In this document: piece by piece, positions 9,412 to 17,971 of the stretch
Numbering within the stretch: position 1 is the first letter of the stretch
Layout: each line of letters opens with the position of its first letter
Origin: JBCDJI01 sp964351865
GTDB lineage: Bacteria; Verrucomicrobiota; Verrucomicrobiia; Methylacidiphilales; JBCBYL01
NCBI GenBank assembly: GCA_964351865.1
Contig: CAYGPJ010000010.1
Coordinates: forward strand, 47,026 to 111,025
Direction: 5' to 3'
DNA length: 64,000 nt
Notes under the pieces: generated by a model
The model's database searches: none
What the model saw: only the letters and a program-made list of their open reading frames with translations
What the model was told of the DNA's origin: nothing
Made by a program: the position numbers and the translations under genes

Positions 9412-9431
9412 AAAATTTGTTCCCGTTTTTA

Positions 9432-9458
9432 TTTAGCGTGATTGGCGTATTTCGCGGT
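9432..9458 (+). repeat. 27-bp dispersed repeat, copy 1
   Basis: A 27-base sequence beginning TTTAGCGTGATTGGCG recurs identically at 22513-22539. Both copies lie next to the end or start of genes (upstream of dapF; touching the pdxJ stop). Its role is unknown. Confidence 0.6.
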
Positions 9459-9485
9459 ATAAACTTTTTTATAGTATTTTAGATT

Positions 9486-10301
9486 ATGAAGTTGAAATTT
9501 TGGAAAATGAGTGGGGCGGGCAACGACTTTGTCTGCATCGATAACCGCAGCGGGAAAATCAAGCTGACGAAGAAGCAGCGTGAAGCTCTGTGCCATCGCC
9601 AGTTCGGCGTCGGGGCGGACGGTTTGCTGTTAATCGAAACCCCGAAACCCAAGCAGTCTGTCGACTACATCATGCGTTACTACAACGCCGATGGCGGTGA
9701 AGCCGAGATGTGCGGTAATGGCGCGCGGTGCTTTGCACGCTTCGTGCAGCAGACCACCAAGACCCGCAAGAAGGCGATCACCTTCCTGACTCCCGCCGGT
9801 GTGATCCGGGCTGAGTATTTCGGTGAGCAGGTTCGGGTGGATCTGACTCCGGTGCAAGGTGGAAAACTCAGAATTCCGGTTCAGGGTAGCTTTGGCAAAA
9901 TGACGGTGCATTACGCCGACACCGGCGTTCCTCATGTGGTGGTGCCAGTCAAGGATGCGGAAAAGATTGATGTGGTGGCTGTGGGTCGTGAGCTGAGACA
10001 CCATCCGGAATTTGCTCCTCGCGGGGCCAATGTAAACTTTTATCAAATCCTCAAGCCCGGATCGATCCGCGTGCGCACCTATGAACGCGGGGTGGAAGAT
10101 GAAACGCTGGCCTGCGGAACTGGTGTGGCGGCCTGTGCCTGGGTGAGTTACCACCTTAAGGGATTCAAGAGTCCGGTCGCCGTGAAAGTGCAGGGCGGAC
10201 CGACCCTCAAGGTTTATTTCACTTTAGTAGATGGCGAAATTACGGATTTGAAACTTCACGGTCCGGCTACATTTGTCTATGAAGGAGAGATCAATGTCTA
10301 A
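9486..10301 (+). CDS. dapF: diaminopimelate epimerase
   Basis: The 271-residue enzyme interconverts LL- and meso-diaminopimelate with a cysteine pair. Cys76 in MCGNGARC and Cys213 in ACGTGVAAC are the two catalytic positions, and SGAGNDFV (residues 9-16) is the usual N-terminal substrate loop. The length is typical. The stop codon overlaps the dapA start by 8 bases, showing translational coupling. It supplies the substrate of lysA directly upstream and also peptidoglycan precursors. Confidence 0.95.
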   Translation: MKLKFWKMSGAGNDFVCIDNRSGKIKLTKKQREALCHRQFGVGADGLLLIETPKPKQSVDYIMRYYNADGGEAEMCGNGARCFARFVQQTTKTRKKAITFLTPAGVIRAEYFGEQVRVDLTPVQGGKLRIPVQGSFGKMTVHYADTGVPHVVVPVKDAEKIDVVAVGRELRHHPEFAPRGANVNFYQILKPGSIRVRTYERGVEDETLACGTGVAACAWVSYHLKGFKSPVAVKVQGGPTLKVYFTLVDGEITDLKLHGPATFVYEGEINV

Positions 10302-11184
10302 ATATCTTCAGTTTACAGGAACCTACACCGCGCTGGTGACCCCGTTTCGCGACGGCTTGGTCGATACGGAGGCGTATAATCAACTCATCGAAGCGCAGAT
10401 CGCTGCCGGACTGGAAGGAATCGTTCCTGTCGGCACCACCGGCGAATCACCCACGCTCAACCACGACGAACACCTGCGGGTGATCGAACTGGCGGTCAAG
10501 CGAGCCAAGGGTAAGGCGAAAGTCATTGCCGGCACCGGATCCAACTCCACCAGCGAAGCGGTGGAAATGACGCAGAGAGCCGAAGAAGTCGGAGCCGATG
10601 CGGCTCTGCTGGTCGCTCCGTACTACAACAAACCCAATCAGGAGGGCCTGTATCAGCATTTCATGGCCATTGCCCAGAGTGTGGAAATTCCGCTGGTACT
10701 CTATTCGATCCCCGGTCGCTGCGTGATTGAAATTCACGAAGACACCGTGGCCCGACTGGCCGCCGATGCGTCCAATATTGTGGCGATTAAAGAAGCCGGC
10801 GGATCGGTCGACCGTGTCAGCCGATTACGGCAAGTGTTGCCCGACGACTTCACCATCCTATCCGGGGACGACAGCCTGACCGTGCCGTTTATGGCCGTGG
10901 GCGCGCGTGGTGTGATCAGTGTCGCCTCCAACATCATCCCCGCCGAAGTCAAAGCCATGGTAGATGCCGCCGCTGCGGGCGATTACGCCGCCGCAGAAAC
11001 AATGCATAAAAAATACTACCGCAGCTTCACTCAAATGTTCATGGAACCGAATCCGGCCCCCATCAAGGCAGCCTTAGCCGAGAAAGGCCTCATGACTGAT
11101 GAAGTCCGTCTCCCGCTCGTTCCCATGGCAGAGTCCAACCGCAAGATTCTCTTCGAAACAATGAAGGAAGCAGGCATCCTGTAA
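10294..11184 (+). CDS. dapA: 4-hydroxy-tetrahydrodipicolinate synthase
   Basis: The 296-residue aldolase-class enzyme condenses pyruvate with aspartate semialdehyde. GTTGESPTL and Lys166 in VAIKEAGGS (Schiff-base lysine) are in place, and YNKPNQEGLYQHF is a standard family block. I chose ATG 10294 because AAGGAG lies just upstream; TTG and ATG codons 5-7 codons earlier fall inside that ribosome site and extend the protein without homology. It overlaps dapF by 8 bases. Confidence 0.95.
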   Translation: MSKYLQFTGTYTALVTPFRDGLVDTEAYNQLIEAQIAAGLEGIVPVGTTGESPTLNHDEHLRVIELAVKRAKGKAKVIAGTGSNSTSEAVEMTQRAEEVGADAALLVAPYYNKPNQEGLYQHFMAIAQSVEIPLVLYSIPGRCVIEIHEDTVARLAADASNIVAIKEAGGSVDRVSRLRQVLPDDFTILSGDDSLTVPFMAVGARGVISVASNIIPAEVKAMVDAAAAGDYAAAETMHKKYYRSFTQMFMEPNPAPIKAALAEKGLMTDEVRLPLVPMAESNRKILFETMKEAGIL

Positions 11185-11218
11185 AAATTCGAAAAACGAA
11201 TATCGAAATCCGAAAAAA

Positions 11219-11276
11219 TGTAGGGCGAGATTGCATCTCGCCGGTTAAGGGTGACGAGATACAATCTCGTCCTACA
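11219..11276. repeat. GTAGGGC-type inverted repeat between dapA and dapB
   Basis: Two 24-base arms, starting TGTAGGGCGAGATTGC and ending CTCGTCCTACA, are inverted copies with a few mismatches. Each arm also folds on itself around CGAGAT. The dapA-dapB transcript would therefore contain a strong hairpin. It belongs to the same general class as 7861-7945 and 56967-57058. Confidence 0.6.
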
Positions 11277-11308
11277 ACGCAGAGCGTGAAACAGAAAGTA
11301 ATATGTAA

Positions 11309-12046
11309 ATGAGCACACGGATACACATGATCGGCAGCAAGGGACGCATGGGGCAGACCATTATTGGCCTAGCCGAAAAAGATCCGGCCTTCGTCGTCTC
11401 CGGCCAGGTCGACACTGGCGATGACCTGTTTGCGAATCTGAGCGGTTGTGATGCCGTGATTGATTTCAGTCACCACAGTGTGGGATTGGAAGTCGCGGAA
11501 CAGACCGCCGCTGCTGGAAAAGCGCTGGTGATCGGAACAACCGGACACGATGCTGAAACGCGTAAAAAGATTTTAGCTGTCAGCGACCGCATCCCCGTCA
11601 TCCTTGCTTCGAATTATGCGGTGGGCGTGAATGCGTTATTCCACCTGAGCCGTAAAGCCACCGAGATCATGGGCGAAGACTACGATATCGAGATCGTGGA
11701 AATGCACCATAAGCACAAGAAAGATGCTCCCAGCGGAACAGCCAGAACTTTAGGTGAAGCCGTTTGCGCTGCCCGTGGGGTGAAGTATGACGATGTTGTG
11801 GTCGATGGCCGCACGGGAGAACCGGGCGCACGCCCGCAAGGCGAGATCGGCATGCATGCTTTGCGTGGTGGCGATGTCGTCGGTGAACACACTGTCATAT
11901 TCGCCGGAGCCGGCGAGCGACTGGAGTTGACGATTCGTTCTTCCTCCCGTGAATCCTATGCCAGCGGAGCGCTCCGAGCCGCCGCCTGGCTGCAAGGTAA
12001 GCCAGTGGGGGAGTATTCGATGTTGGAAGTGTTGGGGATTAGATAA
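11309..12046 (+). CDS. dapB: 4-hydroxy-tetrahydrodipicolinate reductase
   Basis: The 245-residue protein reduces the DapA product with NAD(P)H. The dinucleotide-binding start GSKGRMGQTI (residues 9-18) and the active-site block HKHKKDAPSGTA are diagnostic, with the substrate lysine and histidines present. The length is slightly short but normal for the family. It ends the dap cluster and is separated from dapA by a hairpin repeat, so it may have a lower expression level. Confidence 0.95.
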   Translation: MSTRIHMIGSKGRMGQTIIGLAEKDPAFVVSGQVDTGDDLFANLSGCDAVIDFSHHSVGLEVAEQTAAAGKALVIGTTGHDAETRKKILAVSDRIPVILASNYAVGVNALFHLSRKATEIMGEDYDIEIVEMHHKHKKDAPSGTARTLGEAVCAARGVKYDDVVVDGRTGEPGARPQGEIGMHALRGGDVVGEHTVIFAGAGERLELTIRSSSRESYASGALRAAAWLQGKPVGEYSMLEVLGIR

Positions 12047-12110
12047 GAATTTCTGCTGCATAAATCCTTCCAGCTCGATTAATCCTGCCATGTGAGGTAC
12101 ATTCTAAGGC

Positions 12111-12347
12111 GTGAGCACGGTTGAAATCCTTGATGAGCTTGCCAGACTGCCTGCACAGGATTTGGAGGCAGTTTACTTTCGAGCTTCAGCCCTGATGGAT
12201 GTTTCTGGGGGTGATGAAACTCCCGAGTTGTTGGCAGCTATTGACGAGGCTGAAGCTTCCTATGAAAAAGAAGGAAGTGTCAGTGCTGATGAAATGAGAA
12301 GCCTCGGTGCGTTCGGGACCACTGTCTCCGAAGCTCAAGGAGGTTAG
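12111..12347 (+). CDS. orphan addiction-module antitoxin-like protein
   Basis: A 78-residue acidic protein starts at GTG 12111. The arrangement of an N-terminal helix ILDELARLPAQDLEAV and a C-terminal ELLAAIDEAEAS...EKEGSVSADEMR resembles the putative addiction-module component family that partners ParE/RelE toxins. No toxin gene follows; the next gene is on the other strand. It is either an orphan antitoxin or a similar regulatory peptide. Confidence 0.55.
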   Translation: MSTVEILDELARLPAQDLEAVYFRASALMDVSGGDETPELLAAIDEAEASYEKEGSVSADEMRSLGAFGTTVSEAQGG

Positions 12348-12352
12348 AGGTA

Positions 12353-12739
12353 TCAATCGGCTGCTTGGAGCCAGTTTTTTGCTTTCTCAAAATCTCTGAA
12401 GACGCGGGTGTGTTCGGGCGAATCGTCTGCGTGTGCCGAATAGACACGTGACATCCCAAATGGCAGATTGTCGGGGGCATAAATCGCCGTTCTAATGTAG
12501 TCGATCTCATGTTTGAGCAGCATTTCTTCCGTATAGCGTCCGAGTCTGATCATGCCGGTGCTGGTAATCGCACTAAAGTCAGCTTCGCTCAGGTCAATCA
12601 GTTCATTCAAGCCGGGGATCCATGATTCACTATCAATAAACTTTTGATAGTCAGCAAAGAGGGTGTTGTCGTTAAATTCCCCCACGAACTTCAACAGCAC
12701 ATAACCTTGATCTTTATGGATGGTGTAGTGCGTCGGCAT
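12353..12739 (-). CDS. STAS/SpoIIAA-like hypothetical protein
   Basis: The 128-residue soluble protein alternates short strands and helices (YTIHKDQGYVLLKFVGEF, then ELIDLSEADFSAITSTGM). This resembles the SpoIIAA/STAS-like fold used by anti-anti-sigma and lipid-binding proteins. No conserved DSxGL phosphosite is evident, so a classical partner-switch role is doubtful. It is convergent with the antitoxin-like gene, their ends 5 bases apart. Confidence 0.45.
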   Translation of the reverse strand: MPTHYTIHKDQGYVLLKFVGEFNDNTLFADYQKFIDSESWIPGLNELIDLSEADFSAITSTGMIRLGRYTEEMLLKHEIDYIRTAIYAPDNLPFGMSRVYSAHADDSPEHTRVFRDFEKAKNWLQAAD

Positions 12740-12819
12740 GCGATTTTATTACTACTAGCAGGCTAACCAAAAATAAAGCGAAAAATAGAAGTATTCGATA
12801 AGATTGTTAAACCATGTTT

Positions 12820-13863
12820 CTATAGTAGCGGGGCCGTGGTGGTTTCGCGGATGATCAAGCTGGTTTCGATCAGATGTTTTTGCGTCGGCAGCTTGGACTT
12901 GTCCTGGTAATTGATGCGCTGCAACAACATTTCCACCGATTTTTCAACGATCTGATCCAGATGTGGATCGATCGAACTGAGTGCTTTCGGCAGGTATTTA
13001 CCCAGATGCGTGTTATCGATTCCCACCACAGACAGATCGCGCGGCACTTCGAGTCCGTATTCCGCTGCCGCACGGGTGACGCCGATGGCGGAAACGTCGT
13101 TCATGGCAATGACCGCGGTAGGAAGATTTTCCCGTGGGCGCTCTTCCAGAAACTTGGAGAATGCTGTTTGCGATAGCTCTACGGTCGGTCCGGTGTGAAT
13201 GACCTGAATGTGATCGCGTTGGAGGCCTCGATTGACCAATTGTTCGATAAAATCTTCTTCGCGGTGTCCGGCGGTCGCGTCTTTGGCCAGTGCGGATAGG
13301 AAAGCGAAGCGTCGGTGGCCGAGGCGGTATAAATAAGAAATCGCTTCACGAATACCGGTTTTGTAGTCGATCCGGATATTGTCCATGCCTAGCTCATGCG
13401 GCTCGGTGTTGGAGAGTAATATCGAAGCTAAATCGGAGGGCGCGCCCTGGGGAAAGGCGCGTTGAAAGCTGGCTGGTTTCATCAATGCTAGAAAAACTCC
13501 CCCGATTTGTCGGTCGTAGAGATTCCTAATGCAGTCTACCTCGTAGTCTTCATCCAGACGTGACGTTTCGATAATCGTGTCATAGCCCTGCTTGGCCAGC
13601 GTCTTGTCCATCAGATCGGCCATTTCACAGAAATACGGATTCTTCAAATCCGGGATAATGATGCCGACACTGAAAATTTTACCCAACCGGAGTCCGACGG
13701 CGGCTTTATTCGGGCGGTAGCCCAGTTCTTTGGCGGCATCAAAGACGCGTTTTTCAGTTTCTTTCGAAGCCCAGGAGTTGGGGCGGCGATTCAGAATGGT
13801 CGAAGCCGTATTGGGGGCCACGCCTGCCGCTTTGGCCACATCAATGAGTCGTGCTTTTTTCAT
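12820..13863 (-). CDS. LacI-family transcriptional regulator
   Basis: The 347-residue protein has an N-terminal LacI helix-turn-helix (KARLIDVAKAAGVAPNTAST, residues 3-22) with the hinge region by residue 60, followed by a periplasmic-binding-like sensor domain (SVGIIIPDLKNPYF onward). It should bind a palindromic operator and respond to a sugar. The target is not stated by the sequence, but the flanking glycosidase remnant and rhamnose isomerase suggest carbohydrate control. The start is ATG 13863, 4 bases after the stop of the upstream 46-codon frame. Confidence 0.9.
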   Translation of the reverse strand: MKKARLIDVAKAAGVAPNTASTILNRRPNSWASKETEKRVFDAAKELGYRPNKAAVGLRLGKIFSVGIIIPDLKNPYFCEMADLMDKTLAKQGYDTIIETSRLDEDYEVDCIRNLYDRQIGGVFLALMKPASFQRAFPQGAPSDLASILLSNTEPHELGMDNIRIDYKTGIREAISYLYRLGHRRFAFLSALAKDATAGHREEDFIEQLVNRGLQRDHIQVIHTGPTVELSQTAFSKFLEERPRENLPTAVIAMNDVSAIGVTRAAAEYGLEVPRDLSVVGIDNTHLGKYLPKALSSIDPHLDQIVEKSVEMLLQRINYQDKSKLPTQKHLIETSLIIRETTTAPLL

Positions 13864-13867
13864 ATTC

Positions 13868-14008
13868 TTAGGAATTCTTAAGATGAATCAGTTCGTCTTT
13901 TTCCAGTTTACTGTTCCAGGTCCAGAAGGGCTTGCCCCGGTAAGCTGCCGTGGGTGAAGACCAAAGTTCCCACAACTCGGTGCTGATGTGTTCGCGCGAA
14001 GGATTCAT
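13868..14008 (-). pseudogene. 46-codon N-terminal remnant of a glycoside hydrolase
   Basis: A short frame from ATG 14008 to TAA 13868 includes YRGKPFWTWNSKLEKDELI, which matches the first strand and helix of GH106-like rhamnosidases and related large glycosidases. After that the homology stops and the frame ends with HLKNS. A full gene would need hundreds more codons, so this is a remnant left by deletion, or a leader peptide derived from one. It ends 4 bases before the LacI start, which would allow coupled translation. An imperfect palindrome (13866-13881) covers its stop. Confidence 0.6.
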
Positions 14009-14124
14009 GAGTTTAACTACGCAACGGAGCCTACACGGTGTAAGTATCGATTCCTATAAAAAAATCACCAACGTAGTCCGGAATCTGATGTTTTTTAAAT
14101 GAATTGAGTCAGGGGCTCGATGGC

Positions 14125-15006
14125 TTAACCGAGTCGTCGTCGCCATTTCAGCGGCGATGAGCCCGTGTGTTTTTTAAATTCGGATGAAAGGTGAAAGGGA
14201 GAATGATAGCCCATTTGATCCGCGATTTCCGTAATGGTCAAAGACGGGTTTTGCAACAAGGCACGCACGCGGCGCAGTCGAATGTCGACCAGGTATTGTT
14301 TCGGAGAAAGACCGGTGTGGGCTTTAAAGGAACGGCGGAAATAGGATTCAGCGATACCTAGTTCTTTGGCCAGACTTTTGATCTGGAGTGGTTGATCGCA
14401 CCGCTCGGTCAGCAAGGTCCTGGCACGCCGGATGACGTTTTCAATATGCCGTGGAGTCGTTGTCGTTTGGTCGCGCAGTGACAGTGCCAGTGAAAGCACC
14501 TGGAGCGCGCTGGTGGCGAGGCGACTACCGTAGCCAGAATTGAGATTCTGTGCCAGCGAGTGGCACTGATTGAGGGCCTCAGCCAATTCCGGCTGTGAAC
14601 CTAAGTCGCTGACGGCTCGGTTTGGCTGGAGGATGCCGGCTGTTCGCAGTTGCTCCGGCACCGCACCTTGAAATTCGAGCCAGCTTTCTGCCCAGCCGGT
14701 TTTGGCATCCGGAGCATAACGATGCCAGATACCGGGAAAGAGAATGAAGATAGTGCCTTGTTTGACGCGTCGTTTGCCGGTCAGCTTAGATTCGAACCAG
14801 CCGGAACCCTCCTGAATGTAGAGCAACTGCCAGTTGTCCAGAATGCGGCCCTGCTGCCATGAAAACATATGATCCGGCGGGTGGCCGGACTTCGGATCGG
14901 GATAGGGGGAATCCGGAGGGGTTTTGATAAATCCGGCCGAAGTTACCGCCACTCCCCATTTCAGAGTATCTGGTGACGGCGGCAGGTAAGTGAAGTAGTT
15001 TTGCAT
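14125..15006 (-). CDS. AraC-family transcriptional regulator, probably for rhamnose
   Basis: The 293-residue protein has an N-terminal cupin-like sugar-sensing region (about residues 40-120: LLYIQEGSGWFESKLTGK) and a C-terminal AraC double helix-turn-helix (residues 195-290, LAKELGIAESYFRRSFKAHTG and ITEIADQMGYHSPFHLSSEF). It is divergent from rhaA with a 105-base shared promoter gap, which argues for a RhaS/RhaR-type role. The effector is inferred from that context. Confidence 0.85.
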   Translation of the reverse strand: MQNYFTYLPPSPDTLKWGVAVTSAGFIKTPPDSPYPDPKSGHPPDHMFSWQQGRILDNWQLLYIQEGSGWFESKLTGKRRVKQGTIFILFPGIWHRYAPDAKTGWAESWLEFQGAVPEQLRTAGILQPNRAVSDLGSQPELAEALNQCHSLAQNLNSGYGSRLATSALQVLSLALSLRDQTTTTPRHIENVIRRARTLLTERCDQPLQIKSLAKELGIAESYFRRSFKAHTGLSPKQYLVDIRLRRVRALLQNPSLTITEIADQMGYHSPFHLSSEFKKHTGSSPLKWRRRLG

Positions 15007-15111
15007 GAATTTGGAGCGCTTTAAGGAAGGTTTGTTTTATATATAAAAAAGGGCGTTTGATCAATTCTCAAATAAATTCCTTTAAGCTACGTTGATTGGC
15101 AACCCACTCCT

Positions 15112-16356
15112 ATGAAAACTTACGAATTAGCCAAAGAAGCCTACGCCGCAGCCGGGGTAGATACCGAAAAAGCCATTGCCAAATTAGCCACCGTTCCCAT
15201 TTCCATGCACTGTTGGCAGGGGGATGATGTCGGAGGATTTGAAACCGAAGGCGGTGAACTGAGCGGCGGCATCCAGGCCACGGGAAATTATCCCGGTAAA
15301 GCGCGCACGCTGAATGAACTGCGTCAGGATCTCGATCAGGCGCTTTCGCTCATCCCCGGTAAGCACCGTCTTAATTTACATGCCTGCTATGCCGATCTGG
15401 GCGGGAAGAAGGTGGAACGCAACGAGTATACCATCGAGCAGTTTCAGAGTTGGGTGGACTGGTGCAAGAGCCACGACATGGGGATGGATTTCAACCCCAG
15501 CTACTTTTCACATCCGTTGTCAGCAGATGGTTTCACCTTGAGTCATCCCGACGCCAGCGTGCGCGACTTCTGGATTCAACATGGAATTGCCTGCCGTCAC
15601 ATTGCAGCGGAGGCCGGTAAACAGCTAGGTTCTCCGGCCGTAACCAATGTCTGGATTCCGGATGGCTATAAAGACATTCCGGTCGACCGCAAAGCGCCGC
15701 GGGCACGGCTGGAAGCGTCGCTGGACGCGATTTTTAAAGAGGAAATTGATCCAGCGCACCATCTCGATGCGGTCGAATGCAAGCTCTTCGGGATTGGTTC
15801 TGAGAGCTACGTGGTGGGATCGCATGAATTTTATATGGGTTATGCCGTTTCACGTCAGAAGTTACTGTGTCTGGATGCGGGACACTTTCACCCGACCGAA
15901 GTGCTAGCCGATAAAATTTCCTCAGTGCTCCAGTATGTGCCGGAAATTTTGCTGCATGTCAGTCGCGGGGTGCGTTGGGACAGCGATCACGTGGTGATCA
16001 TGGACGATCAGACGCGGGCGATTGCGGAAGAGATTGTGCGAGGTGGTTTTCTGGATCGCACCCATATCGGGCTGGATTTCTTTGATGCCAGTATTAATCG
16101 GATCGCGGCCTGGGTGATCGGAACGCGTAATACACTCAAGTGCCTGCTGGTGGCGATGTTGGAACCGACGGATCAATTGCGCCAGTTGGAAGCTGAGGGC
16201 GATTACACCTCTCGGCTGGCGATGCTGGAAGAGCTCAAGACGCTGCCGTTTGGTGCGGTGTGGGATGAGTATTGCCAACGCCAGAATGTGCCGGTCGGAG
16301 TGGCATGGCTGGATCAGGTGAAGCAATATGAGCGCGATACGTTGTCGCAGCGTTGA
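15112..16356 (+). CDS. rhaA: L-rhamnose isomerase
   Basis: The 414-residue protein converts L-rhamnose to L-rhamnulose. The opening VPISMHCWQGDDVGGFE, the NLHACYAD strand, and the LDAGHFHPTE metal-binding block identify RhaA. The length is as expected (about 415-420). It stands without the kinase and aldolase that usually follow, so the rest of the pathway must be encoded elsewhere. It is presumably controlled by the divergent AraC regulator. Confidence 0.95.
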   Translation: MKTYELAKEAYAAAGVDTEKAIAKLATVPISMHCWQGDDVGGFETEGGELSGGIQATGNYPGKARTLNELRQDLDQALSLIPGKHRLNLHACYADLGGKKVERNEYTIEQFQSWVDWCKSHDMGMDFNPSYFSHPLSADGFTLSHPDASVRDFWIQHGIACRHIAAEAGKQLGSPAVTNVWIPDGYKDIPVDRKAPRARLEASLDAIFKEEIDPAHHLDAVECKLFGIGSESYVVGSHEFYMGYAVSRQKLLCLDAGHFHPTEVLADKISSVLQYVPEILLHVSRGVRWDSDHVVIMDDQTRAIAEEIVRGGFLDRTHIGLDFFDASINRIAAWVIGTRNTLKCLLVAMLEPTDQLRQLEAEGDYTSRLAMLEELKTLPFGAVWDEYCQRQNVPVGVAWLDQVKQYERDTLSQR

Positions 16357-16471
16357 GTGGTCAGCGGCTATCTTTAGATTGCCTCCGAATTGAGTTGTAA
16401 CCATGTTTGGGAACTCGAATGCGCAGAACGAAGGGGCCGCCTTATCTGGTGTTAAGAAAAAACGAGTAAAC

Positions 16472-17869
16472 CTAACCCTGCAATTTATTGTCCCATGGGC
16501 CAGTAATGGCGAGCGTCAGGCCGCTTTTTTGTATGTTCACGAATAAAATGGAATGATCCGGAGAGAAGCAAGCGCCGGCTAGTTCCGATTCGTTGTAGGA
16601 ATTCTGGCCCAAGTGGTAACATTTGCCGGCCGGAGTAATACCGACGAGTCGGGCGGCATGATCTTCAACGCCGGGATCTTCCGCCACGAATAAATCTCCC
16701 CAATCAGCGACGGTGAGGTTGTCGGCGTAGGCCAAAACGTGATCGTCTTTGCTTTCCAGAAATAAGTCCAGTTGCCCGGGTTGCTCTGATTCACGCGGAG
16801 TGCCTTCAAAGGGGCTGGGGCGGTAGCGGAAAATTTGTCCGACTTGCCGGGCTCCGCCATTGGTGCAGGCCCAGTAAACCTCGTCATCGCCGAACCACAT
16901 GCCCTCACCGCGAGCGAAGACGGCAGCTCCGTTTTTTCTGCCTTGGTAACGTAGATCGTTCAGAGGTGATTCTACATCTGCCATGTCAACCCATTCGACC
17001 GGGAAGGAGGTTTGCTGAGGAAGTGTCGGCGCGTTTGTGTCTATCCAGTTGCGGGTATCTCGTCCCGGGCTGCCTTGAACGGCCAGTGCCTGCAGGCGAC
17101 CGCCTGCGCTGAGTTGTTGGGGAGTATTCGGAATGAAACGGTAGATGAGACCGTCGTCGATATCCTCGGTCTGGTAGACGATGGAAGTTTTGGGGTCGAC
17201 TGCGACCGCTTCACGCCGGAAACGTCCCATGGCTTTGAGTGGAACGGGAGGAGTCAGTTTCATCTCACTGGTGGCCGGAACTTCAAAGGCGTAGCCGTGG
17301 TCCTGTGACCAGAGTAATCCGGCACGCAGGTCGTCGGTCTCTTCGCAGGTGATCCAGGTATTCCATGGACTAGGGCCACCGGCGCAATTGCGCTCGGTGC
17401 CGGCTAAACTCAGGAAGTGCTTTACCACACGTTTTTCAGTCGGGTGGTAAACCAGTGTGGTAGTGCCTCCCAACAGGGGGAGAATTCTGCCAGCGTCATA
17501 CAACTGCGGTTTGATCTCATCCGTGAGTAAGCGATAATCAGTGCCAAAGGCCCCGAGGTGGGGGCTGTGCTTTTCTCCTAACTCGTGATTCATGATCAGA
17601 ATGACTTCGCCATTTTCACCGGGAAAGGCAGCCATACCGTCGGGTTGTCCGGGCAGGAAGAATCCATCACTAAGGGGCTGGCCTTTAGTGGCGATGATCT
17701 CATATGAAAATCCTGCGGGCAGATCGAAGACTCGATGCGGGTCGGGAATCAAGCGGCCGTAGCCGGGGTCGCGCGGCATGTTCTCGGCACGACAGAAGTG
17801 CTGTAATCCCATAAAACCGCAGGCCAGATAGCCGGCAGTTTTACAGAAGGAACGGCGAGTTGTTTTCAT
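16472..17869 (-). CDS. Tat-exported PhoX-like (DUF839) phosphatase family protein
   Basis: The 465-residue protein begins with a twin-arginine signal (TTRRSFCKTAGYLACGF, residues 3-19) and continues into a DUF839/PhoX-type beta-propeller. FDLPAGFSYEII, MNHELGE, FGDDEVYWACTNGG and a late LFVAEDP strand are typical. PhoX proteins are calcium/iron phosphatases in the periplasm or outside the cell; many DUF839 homologues are uncharacterised, so the phosphatase activity here is family inference. It is convergent with rhaA. Confidence 0.75.
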   Translation of the reverse strand: MKTTRRSFCKTAGYLACGFMGLQHFCRAENMPRDPGYGRLIPDPHRVFDLPAGFSYEIIATKGQPLSDGFFLPGQPDGMAAFPGENGEVILIMNHELGEKHSPHLGAFGTDYRLLTDEIKPQLYDAGRILPLLGGTTTLVYHPTEKRVVKHFLSLAGTERNCAGGPSPWNTWITCEETDDLRAGLLWSQDHGYAFEVPATSEMKLTPPVPLKAMGRFRREAVAVDPKTSIVYQTEDIDDGLIYRFIPNTPQQLSAGGRLQALAVQGSPGRDTRNWIDTNAPTLPQQTSFPVEWVDMADVESPLNDLRYQGRKNGAAVFARGEGMWFGDDEVYWACTNGGARQVGQIFRYRPSPFEGTPRESEQPGQLDLFLESKDDHVLAYADNLTVADWGDLFVAEDPGVEDHAARLVGITPAGKCYHLGQNSYNESELAGACFSPDHSILFVNIQKSGLTLAITGPWDNKLQG

Positions 17870-17914
17870 GTGAGTAAAGGAAAAACCTGAGTCAGAATTC
17901 TTTTAACTTCCAGA

Positions 17915-17952
17915 AAAAAGGCGCTTTATCCGATGAGATGAAGCGCCTTTTT
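17915..17952 (-). terminator. intrinsic terminator after the cyclophilin gene
   Basis: A perfect 12-bp stem pairs AAAAAGGCGCTT (17915-17926) with AAGCGCCTTTTT (17941-17952) around a 14-base loop. Read on the minus strand it ends in a T run, as expected for the gene ending at 17972. The A/T tails also allow bidirectional action. Confidence 0.8.
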
Positions 17953-17971
17953 AAATTTTTATCATTAATCT

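Noticed and set aside
10273..10293. Upstream TTG/ATG as the dapA start
   Set aside because: These codons sit in the ribosome-binding region; ATG 10294 is preceded by AAGGAG and matches the family start.
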